NCBI GenBank assembly: GCA_027475525.1
Contig: JAMWFC010000060.1
Coordinates: forward strand, 1,116,001-1,180,000
Direction: 5' to 3'
DNA length: 64,000 nt
Source of the DNA: Macrolepiota albuminosa
Lineage: Eukaryota > Basidiomycota > Agaricomycetes > Agaricales > Agaricaceae
Below are positions 44,034 to 55,299 of this stretch, piece by piece. The notes beneath the pieces were generated by a model, which was given only the letters and a program-made list of their open reading frames with translations, was not told the DNA's origin and ran no database searches. A program made the position numbers and the translations under genes. How positions within the stretch are numbered: the first letter of the stretch is position 1; each line of letters opens with the position of its first letter.

Positions 44034-47000
44034 ATGAACCTGAACTCTCTAAAGAAACGCAAGCGACCAAAAACAACAGTCATCAGACAAAGGGACCTCA
44101 TCCTGTTTGCTGAGGAAAGGACATGACTCACTCAGAACACACGAGGGTTGCCAGTCCTCATAACACAATGGCTACCACTGGGTCCCACTCCCATTGTAAC
44201 TGGTGCACCACCTGCGGCATTTGCAGATGATGATAACTTTGCACACTTGGACAATAATCCAACGGTAGATGATGTAGATGATACAATGCCCATATCCATA
44301 AGGCATGTAAAGGTGATTTGAATGTATGCTATTATTGAGAGCAAATTATTCAAGTTCATACATAGACACAGGCAGATTATCTTAACGACTTCATTAACCA
44401 TGTTCCACAGTTGCTCAATGGATTGCTTGGTCGTGAATCAATGGATGACGTTACTGATTGCCTTGCTTGTCCTGACCATTACCTTGCATGATGGTGATGC
44501 CGTGAGTGCATTGGGTCAAGAATATTCTGTTGCAGATATTTCTGCTGCACACATGACTCCAACCCATTTTACTGACCTGAAGTATGGAATGGTAGGTATT
44601 TCCAACCAATGAATATGTCGGATACTGGAGGGTATTTCTATATCCAACACAATTCATTGCATGCAAACTGTCATCAAGGGAAGGTCAGGGTCAGGGCTCT
44701 TGAGAACCACGAGCGGAAAAAGGACATTCAGAAGCAAGAGTTTCTATGACTTGAATATCAACTGGATGTTGAACTTCCATCAGCAGATAGCAATCCAGGA
44801 CATCCGGCAGCGCATCCATCCATGACTTCAGATTTCCTGAGCAGACTTCAGGATGCCAGCCTTGATCAAATCATGGAAGAGGAAGAGCAACAGGACCCAG
44901 AGAATAATGTGCCAATAGAAGATATTCCAGAAGATCGGCCAGCCACGAACAGGTTCTGTATGGACAGATATGATTGCTTTGGGAATCCAATACAACGGAT
45001 TGTTCACACAACTGGAGTACACTACATCACTGTCATTTCATGTGAGTGTTCTGGGATGGATGTCTTGGTGGAGGATACCATCTGCTCGCAGCTGGTCCCC
45101 AGTACATTTGATCGGACACAAACATATTTTACAACGGCTGTGCTGGACGACTTCCGTCTGATGAATCTAGAGTGCAAAGCATCCGCCTACCAGTACTGGC
45201 AGAAAATTGCAAGAATAACTTCCCCGATTGCATCTTCTGGTGAGGTGGATAACCTTTACCGCGAGCTATGACGACTTTCTCGTTCATGGCGGTGGCTGAA
45301 GAAGTTGAAGTGGGCAGGCTTCGGCCATGATGAATCAAGGCATCCCATGGCACTGGACCATGGTGAACTTGCAATATTCTGTCCAACTTGTCCCCAACCA
45401 GGAGTCAATCTTCCATCCAACTGGGAAGAAGATCCCGTCTGGTGGAAGTTCAATCATTTTTTAATGATGGACGGCAACTTCAAGGTGGATCACATCCAAC
45501 ATTCTAATTCTGCTCATGATATATGGCATTCAGAAGGCGGTAGTATCATGGCCAGGAGGGATGAGCTCACCCACTATCTCAAGCGTGCAAAGGAACAGCC
45601 AACGGTGAGTGACATTCTTTAACTCTACCTGTCCGCCGTCCGCTCATCAATTCAATCCTGTCCGTCGGCCGTCCGCTGGACCTCCATCTGTCTAGGGAGC
45701 CGCTTGTGAAAACATATTCAAAGCTATTGAAAAGGCCCTGATGATGAACAAGTCATGCGACATTACTGGTATTGTTGCAACGGCATGTACACGGCATGGC
45801 TGCTTTGCTCCTAATAGTGTAACAAACTTGACCCGTGGTGAAGGCCAGGTTTACACAGACTTTTCCATCACATGGGCAGTTAAGACGACCAACATGGATG
45901 GGATTCAGCGTCTCCTACTGGTATATGACATAGCATGCCAGTGGTGTGTCAAATTTTCTGAACGGCTTGCCGAGGCCGGAGAAGGCCTGCCAGATAATCT
46001 ACTCGTGGACTTTGCAATAGGACTTCTTCATGTCCATGGGCATAAGGAGGATTGTTTTTTCTGCTTTGCCCTGTCCTTCATTCCTGGGGCCGGTCATTTG
46101 GCTGGGGAGATAATTGAAAGTCTCTGGTCTACACTAAATGAAGTCTCACAGATGGCCCGTACGGCTACCTTGGCATATCGGGCAGAAATCCTTGATGATC
46201 ACATGTGTGACTCAAACTGGAAGAAGCTGCTTGACATGGTTCCATTCCTATGTCGAAAGTACAGGACTGCTGTTGAGATGAGAGATGCAGCCGTTCAATA
46301 TTTCACCGAGCGATCCGTCGGAATATCAACGGATTTACTAACAAGCTGGGAAGCCGGAATAGCTAAGGCAGAAAGGCTCAGAGAGGAGGGAAACCATAAA
46401 GCAATGGATATTCTGAAAGCTCGTACAATGACCTTCAATAGTGCAAGTGAAGACCGAATGGCAGCAGACAGTGGAAACCACTCAACGGATGTTGCAGCGA
46501 CGGATATTCATTCCTTCTGGATTCAACTTGCCCTTGACATTGAGGAGCAGCAGTAAGGTGTATTGCTGATGGCCCAAACTATTTCACTAATTGGAAGCTC
46601 AGAATTGCAATTCAGGACCAGGTTCGCCATTTGAATCGGCATGCAAGCAATGATGATCGGCAAAAGGTCGAGGCGGAAAGAGAAATATTAAGGGTTCGAC
46701 TCAATGTCCTTGCTGCTTCTCAGGACAGGAGCGGGTTCATTGCTGGTGGAAGGCGGACTGCCCCCCTGGAACCGGATGAAGTTCCCGGAGCCTTTGACGA
46801 CAATGAAATGGCGGAAGATGGACAACCAGCGGATCCGCTGGTACCGCTGGTGGATAACCTTGAACCAACGGATGTAGTTGTTCCAGAAGATTTTGAAATC
46901 TCCTTCCCATCTATGATCATGGGTAATGTCTTACTATTAACAATGATAGAGCGCAATCTACGCTTGATTCAAATTGAAAGGCTCCTGCAAGCCCTTCGGG

Positions 47001-47855
47001 AATTCATTGCAGAGAAATCATTCCTATATTCTCACGTCGTCCAGGTCGCCCCAAGCAAGAATGTGAAAACTCGAGCTCACACATCTCTTCAAAGAATCCA
47101 GGCCTCAATCCTGGTGAAGGCTTGTGCCTATGCACGATGCCACAGTGCTCTGCTGCGACTGGGATCAGACCCCAGCATTCAGAGAAAGTATCCAGTTCTA
47201 CAGAAAGCGGATTTGAATGCAAGCACAGCTATACGAGATCCCAACATTCTGTCAGGTTCTGCTGAGTCGGGGGCTTTCCGGGAAAGCAATCGCCCTTACA
47301 ATGCGGACTTGACCCACGGATACTCAGGTGTCTGGAACTCTGGGGCTAGGACTCCGGGGTTCAAGATGTGGACAGGGGAATCCCGGGAGAGGGGACTTAG
47401 TCCGGGGGTTTTGGGTGGTGGATAACTGGGGAGTTTGGGTGGGGGTCGAGTCGTGAACCGGAGGGTCTAAGACAAGACCAAGTTAGTAAGTTAAAGTTGC
47501 GAAGTGCGTACCAGTCTTAGAGCACGCGATTATCCAAGCGTGCCAGTCAAGCAGGCCAGTCAATGCGTACCAGTCAAATAGAGGGCACGCAACAATCCAA
47601 GTAATGCAATGTAATATCAAGACTAACGAATACAATGGGGAACTATGCTATAAGTACTACGGGACCAGGTCTCAGGGTTCCGGGGTGTCTGGGAAGGGTT
47701 CCGGGGGTCATTGAGTAGCGGGCAGGGACTGTATACCGGGATCGCGCATGTGGGGCGCACGATCAATTGGCGCAGAGGGAGCCATGATGCATGATGCGCG
47801 TGATCCTATCATTGATCGGGGCTGGTGGCGGCTGATGGCGGTCCTTGATGCACGT

Positions 47856-48807
47856 TGATAGGACCCCATACAGGTTAGGCGCATCAACGGCAGGCTCGGC
47901 ACCGGCTCCGGAAACCTTGCCGCACTCGTTCCGAACTTAGCGCACGCGTTCTACCCATTTTAAGCCATTTCTGACGGCCGCGCACGGCAAGAAGCAGATC
48001 CAATCAGTGATAGCGCCGATCGGCAGACAGAATGACAACTGACAGATGGCATCAGTCACTGACGACAGCGCTTAGCGAGAAGCTTGATGATCTATCAAAA
48101 ACTGACGGACAGCTTGGCGTTTGACCTTGGCGTCTGACACCGCTTACCGTCTCGATTTGGCGCCCAACGTCGCTTAGGTCTTCTGACAGACAGAAGGGTG
48201 ATGGATTGATGATTTAGCACCGCGATCTGCCGCCTGGTGGCGCCAAGGGTCTTGAATGGACGGTAGGGATCTGAAACCGTTGGAGCTACCCCTATGAAAT
48301 TTTCCAGTTTACCGCACTTTGGCGATGGTTGGTCACTGGCGACGGTGAACTCCTTGTAGTATATATATTACTTACCGACTTGTACATACGGACAGCAGAC
48401 GAATAGACCACAGTTTCCCCCTTACTTCAGTCTCCCTTACGCTCAAGAGCTCATTTACGCTACGGTCGGCAACGTCAAAACTCATCGGTAGTTACAGACG
48501 TTCGCCAACACTCGACATACTCGCGCCTTGCAACTACGGCAGGCATTATCGACGCTTAGAACCTCGCTAAGCTTATCGTGCTCTTGCCGCTCACCCTTGC
48601 CGTGTTCACTTACCGCATTTCCTTAGGCGCTTTACCTTAGCGCTTACCACTTGCCGACCCCGTTACCGACTTTTACCCTTTTTCACAGACGCGTTCTCTG
48701 GGACCTGCCCGGGACTCCTCAACACACTTATAGCGCGCCCAACGCACACTCTTGGTTAGGTAACACTTTAGCTACATTTGTTACTGACCAAACTTTGGGC
48801 GTCATCA
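47856..48807 (+). repeat. Gypsy 5' LTR
   Basis: TGATAGG...GTCATCA ends. A TATATATA box sits at about 48360-48368. A 61-codon open frame from ATG 48651 runs to a TAG at 48834-48836 in the same phase as gag. Confidence 0.95.
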
Positions 48808-48810
48808 AAT

Positions 48811-48827
48811 TGGAGCCCACCGCGAGG
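48811..48827 (+). other. Gypsy primer-binding site
   Basis: TGGAGCCCACCGCGAGG begins three bases after the LTR with TGG, the complement of a tRNA CCA end. The implied discriminator base is U, which among eukaryotic tRNAs points to tRNA-Cys; that assignment is a guess. Confidence 0.6.
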
Positions 48828-49187
48828 GATCTCTAGGGCAGAATTCCGCCAGAAACCCGTCTCCAGCGTAGGCGCCGCCTGCTAGACCAGTCGGCAGAAG
48901 GCATTGCTCCTTCCCACCCATCAACTCCACAACCACCTGGTGCCTTACCGGGTCTCTCTCTAGCCCAGGAACTACAGAACGCCACTGTAGACGCTTTTCC
49001 TGATCTCTTCCCGCACTCCCTCGATTATAGTGCCGACGACCCCTTAGCGTCGCCCTTTGCCGTACCACAGTCAATCACTCCCATTACTCCGCTAACGCCT
49101 CTTTCACAACTCATTTCTCTTACCCCGTCGCCAATTTCTAGAACTCCTTCCCCACTACCGCTAACCGAACTCGCCAACACAGTCGCT

Positions 49188-50132
49188 ATGGAACAACAAG
49201 TTCAGCGCATGCCGCCACGCAACCACTTCTCGGCACCGAAATGGGACGAGACCAAGCCACGGGAGCTCTCCCAGTATTTCAAGGAGTTGGAGTATTTATT
49301 CAGAGACTGTAACATTACCGACCACACGCAGATGAAGGAGTACGCGGCAAGATACGTATCGTACGACACGGCAGAGACTTGGACTGGTCTTTCCGAGTTT
49401 GCAGCGCTCGTTCCCGCCACGCCGACAGCTCCCGCCCAAGGCGCTTCGTATGAGGACTGGAAGACGGCAGTAATCCAGCTGTACCCTGGCGCTGAGGAGG
49501 CTACCCGATACACGGTAAACGAGTTACAGAAACTAGTTCAGGAATCTTTCGACAGTGGCACATCGTCGCTTGGCGCATTCTCCACGTATTACCGCGAGTT
49601 CCAGAAGATCGCTAGGTGGCTTCTGCAGAACGGCAAGCTCTATATTAACGAGGAGCGTCGCCTTTTCCAGCAAGGCATCCCGACTTCGCTTTGGACTCGT
49701 ATTGCTCGTCGCCTAGAGATAGTTCACCAGGCTCATCACCCAGACGAGCCCTATAACGTTGCCGACGTCTTTGAAGCCGGTAAATGGGTTCTTAAGGGAA
49801 CGGACACTGGCGTTGGACTGCAACGCGCTAGGATGAGCCCACCCCCTGAGCGAACTAACGGTATCATTCCCATCCCGCCTCCTGTTGCCGACTTCGTTAA
49901 GAAAGAGGAGCTCAATGCTGCTATTACCGCCGCTGTCGCTTCCGCGATGACACGTATCGAAACTATGATTACCACCAACCTGACTGCTAACCGACCCGCT
50001 AACGTACCCGCACCTGGCCCTTGCCACTTCTGTGGGGAAATTGGCCACACCATGACTAGAGGACGCTGCGCTACCCTCGAGAATTACATTCGGGCCCTTG
50101 CCACTTCTGTGGGGAAATTGGCCACACCATGA
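49188..50132 (+). CDS. gag: Gypsy gag (capsid and nucleocapsid), frame cut by a 77-bp duplication
   Basis: ATG at 49188 gives MEQQVQRMPPRNHFSAPKW, then a retrotransposon-gag-like helical domain (WDETKPRELSQYFKELEYLF to about residue 200) and a CHFCGEIGHTMTRGRC zinc knuckle near the end. The frame is open upstream to 48837 without an ATG, so an N-terminal extension from the LTR reading frame through one TAG is possible. The stop at 50132 exists only because of the 77-bp duplication at 50016; with one copy removed, gag runs straight into the protease frame. Gag should assemble the virus-like particle and package the RNA. Confidence 0.85.
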   Translation: MEQQVQRMPPRNHFSAPKWDETKPRELSQYFKELEYLFRDCNITDHTQMKEYAARYVSYDTAETWTGLSEFAALVPATPTAPAQGASYEDWKTAVIQLYPGAEEATRYTVNELQKLVQESFDSGTSSLGAFSTYYREFQKIARWLLQNGKLYINEERRLFQQGIPTSLWTRIARRLEIVHQAHHPDEPYNVADVFEAGKWVLKGTDTGVGLQRARMSPPPERTNGIIPIPPPVADFVKKEELNAAITAAVASAMTRIETMITTNLTANRPANVPAPGPCHFCGEIGHTMTRGRCATLENYIRALATSVGKLATP

Positions 50133-50169
50133 CTAGAGGACGCTGCGCTACCCTCGAGAATTACATTCG
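50016..50169. repeat. 77-bp perfect tandem duplication in gypsy gag (50016-50092 / 50093-50169)
   Basis: It repeats the zinc-knuckle codons. 77 is 2 modulo 3, which exactly accounts for the phase difference between the gag and protease open frames. Confidence 0.95.
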
Positions 50170-51577
50170 CCAAGGTAGAATTCGACGAGCTATCGACGGC
50201 AAGATAGTCCTCACCACTGGCGCCACCATCCCCAACTACCCAGACAAGAAGTCCTTCCAGGAGCGGGTAGATGAATGGCATAGGCGCAACCCAGGACAAA
50301 TCGTTACCGGCACGCTATCTGGCAACGCTAACCCCGACCCCGAACAGGCGACCCAACAGCAGATGATTCACGAGGTCCTACATTTCGACAGCGTTGGCGA
50401 CCACCCTACTTTTTCGCGGGAAGAGCGTATCGCCAAGCTGCAGCAGGAATTAGATTCGCTAAAGAACCAGGTCTTTGATGGGGTTGAAGTTAAGCAGCCT
50501 AAACAACCTCTTAAAGGATACAAGCCGATGCCTCCCGCTAGCAAGTTACCGGCACCTGCTCCTGCCGCACCTCCTGCCACTGCCCCTGCTCCTGCTCCAG
50601 AACCATCGTCGTCCGCTACCGCTCCCGAACCGCCTTTGCCGCCTCTCCATCCCTATTCAGGGATTCCCGATCGTTATCATGCTCCCGCACAACGAAACTT
50701 TGCCGCTCCCGAGAAACGTCCTGAGGGTGGCTACCGACCTACTGCGCCAATATTCGATATCGAGAAATCCAACCACGTCTTTAACCGCATCATGAAAACC
50801 AATGTTACCTTATCAGTAGAAGAGCTTTGTAGTATTGCTCCCGACGTCCGCAACCAAGTCAAGACGGCAGTCACTCCCCGACGACCCTTGGCGACAGCTG
50901 TTGCCGAGGTTGACGAACTCGATGACGCGCTTCCTGGTTTCTCTGTTACCATCGACCCTCCCGACACTGAAGACTCTCTTGCCGACCCCATCGCTAACGC
51001 CACCTCTGTGGACCCAGTGGAGACCTACCTTAGGTCAGTCGACCACGGCGAAGACCCGGCAATCCTTACCGTCGCCCAAGAATCACACGCTATCCGCTCG
51101 GTAGCGCTAACCGTAGACAACAAGCACGAAGTAGAGGCAATCGTGGATAGCGGGTCTCAGATTATTTCTATGGCAGCAGAAGTCGCTAATGATCTAGGCC
51201 TCATTTACGACCCTACGGTGATACTAAACATGCAGAGCGCTAACGGTACGGTAGACAGATCCCTCGGCCTCGCCAAGAATGTGCCGTGCACCCTTGGCGA
51301 CATTACCTTTTACCTCCAGATACACATTTTACGCTCCCCAGCATACGACTTATTACTCGGCAGACCTTTTGACGTCTTGGCGCGATCAGTCGTCAAGACA
51401 GTTACCGACGAGGAAACGACCCTCACAATTAGCGACCCCAACTCCGGAATCCGACGAACGGTGCCAACGTTCCCTAGGGGACAACGAAAAGGCGCCCGCG
51501 CTAAGCCCCCGGAGTTTACCGACCAACACGCCAACGAGCCTCCCCACCGGTGTTTTCACAGACCATCGAGGAGGTGA
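50129..51577 (+). CDS. Gypsy gag C-terminus and aspartic protease
   Basis: It opens inside the second zinc-knuckle copy (MTRGRCATLENYIRQGRIRR), followed by a long Pro/Ala-rich linker (50510-50700). The protease core HEVEAIVDSGSQIISMAAEV lies at about 51126-51185 (catalytic DSG) with a late YDLLLGRPFDV flap/Gly-Arg motif near 51345. It overlaps pol by 28 nt in the -1 phase, so pol is probably made by frameshifting; I see no canonical slippery heptamer in the overlap. Confidence 0.85.
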   Translation: MTRGRCATLENYIRQGRIRRAIDGKIVLTTGATIPNYPDKKSFQERVDEWHRRNPGQIVTGTLSGNANPDPEQATQQQMIHEVLHFDSVGDHPTFSREERIAKLQQELDSLKNQVFDGVEVKQPKQPLKGYKPMPPASKLPAPAPAAPPATAPAPAPEPSSSATAPEPPLPPLHPYSGIPDRYHAPAQRNFAAPEKRPEGGYRPTAPIFDIEKSNHVFNRIMKTNVTLSVEELCSIAPDVRNQVKTAVTPRRPLATAVAEVDELDDALPGFSVTIDPPDTEDSLADPIANATSVDPVETYLRSVDHGEDPAILTVAQESHAIRSVALTVDNKHEVEAIVDSGSQIISMAAEVANDLGLIYDPTVILNMQSANGTVDRSLGLAKNVPCTLGDITFYLQIHILRSPAYDLLLGRPFDVLARSVVKTVTDEETTLTISDPNSGIRRTVPTFPRGQRKGARAKPPEFTDQHANEPPHRCFHRPSRR

Positions 51578-54500
51578 TTGGCGACGATCACGGAGATGTA
51601 GCGCTAACGCTGGAATATGACCATTCAACTGGTCTTGTAAATATTATATCTACCGCTTATCTTGACGAAGAAGTTTTGCTTTCCTCTACCGTTACCGACG
51701 CTGAGCTTTCTCAGAAAAACCCAGATATTACCGACTCAGCTCTAGCCTACTTGTACCTTACCGCTTCTGAATCATTTCAAAATATTGCGTCTACCGATAC
51801 GTATCTCACTACCCTTCCCGGAGCCTCGTCTCCTGCCGTTCTTGGACTTGCCGCACCCCAGGCTACAGTTCCCCTTTCCACCTCTGTTTATAACCAGGCT
51901 AACGCTCCCAAAAGGAAAGGGGTTCAAGTTAAAAAGAAATATAAGCCAGTTGCGCTTAAAACAAAACCCATCGCTACGCACTCTCCCGAGACTTTCAGAA
52001 TCGAGCGCCAGATCATTGGCGACCCTCTTGCCGACATGCCGGCCTTATCACCGAATCCGCCACCCTTTCAGCCCACAGGACGTTTTACCAAGGAACGCCA
52101 ACAGCAGTTCGCCAAGGAGCACGACACAGGATTTTTGACCAAAGATGAGTTGAACGTCCTTACCGATCTTGTCGCTAAGCAAGACAAAGCCTTTGCTTGG
52201 GAGGACTCCGAACGCGGCAGTCTACGTACAGATTTCTTCCCGCCTGTCGTCATCCCGACCATCCCCCACGTGCCGTGGACTGAGCACAACCGACCGTTAC
52301 CGCCTGGAATCGAAGCCGAGGTCTGCCAGATTATTAGGACTAAGATACAGGCTGGCGTCTACGAGCCCTCTAATAGTTCTTACCGCTCCCGTTGGTTTTG
52401 CGTCCTCAAAAAGAACGGCAATCTACGCATAGTTCACAGTCTTGAACCGCTGAATAGAGTCACCATACGACACTCTGGCGTACCGCCTTTCCCTGACCAC
52501 TTTGCCGAGTCCTTTGCCGGGCGTATCTGTGGCGCCACCCTTGATCTTTACGTTGGCTACGATGAGCGCTTGATTCACCCTTCTTCCCGCGACCTCACTA
52601 CTTTTCAAACTCCGTTTGGCGCCTTGCGCCTAGTCACCTTACCGATGGGCTGGACAAACTCAGTCCCCATATTCCATGACGACATCACTTTCATCCTCCA
52701 ATCCGAGATACCGCATAACGTCCTTAGCTTCATCGACGACGTTGGCGTCAAAGGCCCCAAAGACTGGCGACTCGTAAACGGCTTACCGGCGACCCATCCC
52801 GACAACTCCAATATTCGCTTAGCGCTATGGGACTTTTTCCAGCTGCTCAATCGAGTGCTCCAACGTATGAAGTATAGCGGTGGTACGTTTAGCGGTCACA
52901 AACTCCTCCTTTGCGCGCCAAGGTTCAAAATACTTGGTCACATCTGCACTCCCGACGGTCGCGTTCCCGACGAATCTCGCTTAGCACTCTTGGAGCGCTG
53001 GGGCCCTTGCCGCGACTTATCTGAAGTTCGCGCCTTTCTCGGTACCGTTGGCGTTCTCAGGATATTCGTCAAGAACTTTGCCCATCGCGCACATGCCCTT
53101 AACCGACTCACCCGCGCCAACGAGCCCTTCGAATTTGGGCCAGACCAGGTCACTGCCCAACGCGACTTAGTAAAAGCCCTACAAGACGCCAAGCCCCTAG
53201 TTCCAATCGACTATACTTCTGCCGACCCGGTTATCTTGGCGGTGGATACCTCATACATTGCCGTTGGCTACTTCCTGTGCCAATGCCTTAGCGACAATCG
53301 GAAACAGCGACGCTACAACCGCTTTGGGTCTATCACGCTAAACGACAGAGAGTCTCGCTACAGCCAGCCTAAGCTAGAACTCTATGGGCTCTTCAAAGCC
53401 TTCCGGTCGCTAAAGATGTATTTGATTGGCGTGCGCAACCTTATTGTTGAGGTCGACGCTAGGTACATCAAAGGCATGCTGCAGAATCCCGACATCCAGC
53501 CATCCGCTAGCATGAACCGGTGGGTAGTCGCCATCCTCATGTTTCACTTTGAGTTGGTACACGTCAAGAGCTCTTTCCACGGCCCAGATGGACTTTCTAG
53601 GCGACCACGGCAGCCTGGCGACCCGGTAGTGGACCCTCAGGCTGATAGCGATTTCGAGGACTGGGTCGACCGACTACATGGTTTCGTGCACCTCATACAA
53701 CAACCGATTCCCCTACTACGACGGCAACAGCCTACCAGCATATTTTTGCATCCCATTGTCCCTTACCGCCCCGAGACCTTTAGCGCACCCCTCACATTCT
53801 ACACGGCAAGCATCCTTGGACAAGACTTGCCTCCAGTAAAAGTCGTACAGGAACCCCAGTCGCTAAGAGAAGACAGCAGAAACCTGACCTACGATGCCGT
53901 TCCCCGATCCGCCAAGGCAAAGGCGGAAGATAGTCGCTTGTTGGTAGTCGAGCAATGGATACAAGACCTTAAGCGACCCCCAGACCTTACCGACGAAAAA
54001 TACGCTACCTTTATCCGCTATGCTACCCATTTCTTCTTTACCGACAACCAACTTTGGCGACGAAATCGAGATGGCGCCCACAAGCTGATCATCAAGCCAG
54101 AAGGTCGCTTACGAGTCTTGCGCGCTATGCATGACGAGCTAGGACATAGAGGTCTGTACGCTACCCGAGCTTCTCTGCTAGAACGCTTTTGGTGGCCACA
54201 CGCTAGTGCCGACATCGCCTGGTACATTAGGACTTGCCACCTTTGCCAAATTCAACAGACACGCCAAGTACTCATACCGCCAACCGTTGCAACGCCAGCT
54301 CCCCTCTTCAGCAAAATCTACGTCGACACCATGCATATGCCTAAATCTGGTCGCAACAAGTACATCATTCAAGGTCGTTGCTCGCTAATCCACTGGCCTG
54401 AATTTCGAATGCTTCAGAGAGAAAATACCGACGCGGTCGCCAAGTGGCTATTTGAGGACGTCATTTGCCGTTGGGGAGCGCTAAGAGAAATCGTCACGGA

Positions 54501-55299
54501 TAATGGTGCGCCAATTATCAAAGCGCTAACATACCTCGCCAAGAAATACAACATTCACCACATTCGAGTATCTGGCTACAACAAGCGCGCCAATGGCCTG
54601 GTAGAGAGACCACACTTTGACGTTCGGCAAGCACTCTTCAAGGCTGTCGAAGGCGACGAGTCTCGTTGGAGTGAAGCGACCTACTCAGTATTTTGGTCGG
54701 AAAGAGTTACCATTCGTAAGCGCATGGGTTGTTCTCCCTACTACGCGGCTACTGGCACCCATCCTTTACTCCCTGCCGACATTATAGAAGCGACCTATCT
54801 TCAGCCAGCACCTAATAGTATCTTAGCGACTACCGACCTTATCGCCAGACGAGCTATTGACCTCCAACGAAGGAAAGAAGATTTGGAGCGACTTCACGAG
54901 GTAGTCTTTAGCGCCCGTCGCCAAGCAGCCCTGCGATTCGAAACCGAGCATAGCGCCACTATCAAAGATTACAACTTCCCGAGGGGTGCGCTAGTGCTTA
55001 TGCGCAACTCCAAAATCGAAACATCATACAACAAGAAAATGCGCCCTCGCTATCTAGGACCTTTGGTAGTTATCTCTCGTAACCGTGGAGGCGCTTACGT
55101 GCTCTGTGAATTAGATGGTTCAGTACTACATCGACCTGTTGCCGCTTTTCGCCTATTACCGTATCTCGCCAGGGAACAAATCGACTTGCCGCTTGAAGCG
55201 CTAGATATCGACACCGCCAAGCTTAGGGAACTTGAAGAAACAGAATTATTGGACGATGATGACTTACCGACTCTAGTTGAAGAGGAAGAAAATGATTAG
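51550..55299 (+). CDS. pol: Gypsy Pol: reverse transcriptase, RNase H, integrase
   Basis: 1249 codons without a stop. RT: RSRWFCVLKKNGNLRIVHSL, FQTPFGALRLVTLPMGWTNS, catalytic LSFIDDVGVKG (about 52725-52755; the first Asp pair is FIDD instead of the common YxDD), and GHICTPDGRV. RNase H: ILAVDTSYIAVGYFL with SQPKLELYGL. Integrase: HHCC zinc domain (HDELGHRGLY to CHLCQIQQ, 54129-54250), catalytic triad Asp in YVDTMHM (about 54323), Asp in VTDNGAP (about 54497), Glu in GLVERPHF (about 54604). C-terminal GPLVVISRNRGGAYVL resembles a GPY/F domain. All catalytic residues seem present, so the enzyme could be active. Start set by ORF opening (GTG), not a true initiation codon. Confidence 0.95.
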   Translation: MFSQTIEEVIGDDHGDVALTLEYDHSTGLVNIISTAYLDEEVLLSSTVTDAELSQKNPDITDSALAYLYLTASESFQNIASTDTYLTTLPGASSPAVLGLAAPQATVPLSTSVYNQANAPKRKGVQVKKKYKPVALKTKPIATHSPETFRIERQIIGDPLADMPALSPNPPPFQPTGRFTKERQQQFAKEHDTGFLTKDELNVLTDLVAKQDKAFAWEDSERGSLRTDFFPPVVIPTIPHVPWTEHNRPLPPGIEAEVCQIIRTKIQAGVYEPSNSSYRSRWFCVLKKNGNLRIVHSLEPLNRVTIRHSGVPPFPDHFAESFAGRICGATLDLYVGYDERLIHPSSRDLTTFQTPFGALRLVTLPMGWTNSVPIFHDDITFILQSEIPHNVLSFIDDVGVKGPKDWRLVNGLPATHPDNSNIRLALWDFFQLLNRVLQRMKYSGGTFSGHKLLLCAPRFKILGHICTPDGRVPDESRLALLERWGPCRDLSEVRAFLGTVGVLRIFVKNFAHRAHALNRLTRANEPFEFGPDQVTAQRDLVKALQDAKPLVPIDYTSADPVILAVDTSYIAVGYFLCQCLSDNRKQRRYNRFGSITLNDRESRYSQPKLELYGLFKAFRSLKMYLIGVRNLIVEVDARYIKGMLQNPDIQPSASMNRWVVAILMFHFELVHVKSSFHGPDGLSRRPRQPGDPVVDPQADSDFEDWVDRLHGFVHLIQQPIPLLRRQQPTSIFLHPIVPYRPETFSAPLTFYTASILGQDLPPVKVVQEPQSLREDSRNLTYDAVPRSAKAKAEDSRLLVVEQWIQDLKRPPDLTDEKYATFIRYATHFFFTDNQLWRRNRDGAHKLIIKPEGRLRVLRAMHDELGHRGLYATRASLLERFWWPHASADIAWYIRTCHLCQIQQTRQVLIPPTVATPAPLFSKIYVDTMHMPKSGRNKYIIQGRCSLIHWPEFRMLQRENTDAVAKWLFEDVICRWGALREIVTDNGAPIIKALTYLAKKYNIHHIRVSGYNKRANGLVERPHFDVRQALFKAVEGDESRWSEATYSVFWSERVTIRKRMGCSPYYAATGTHPLLPADIIEATYLQPAPNSILATTDLIARRAIDLQRRKEDLERLHEVVFSARRQAALRFETEHSATIKDYNFPRGALVLMRNSKIETSYNKKMRPRYLGPLVVISRNRGGAYVLCELDGSVLHRPVAAFRLLPYLAREQIDLPLEALDIDTAKLRELEETELLDDDDLPTLVEEEEND

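Noticed and set aside
44124..45271. TGA recoded as arginine in the KDZ transposase
   Set aside because: Other KDZ genes have CGA at the matching sites in KDZ-1 where KDZ-3 has TGA, and all gypsy genes use normal stops, so mutation explains the pattern better.
50016..50169. Programmed frameshifting at the gag zinc knuckle
   Set aside because: The frame change is fully explained by the 77-bp duplication, which occurs with the same length at more than 20 unrelated sites.
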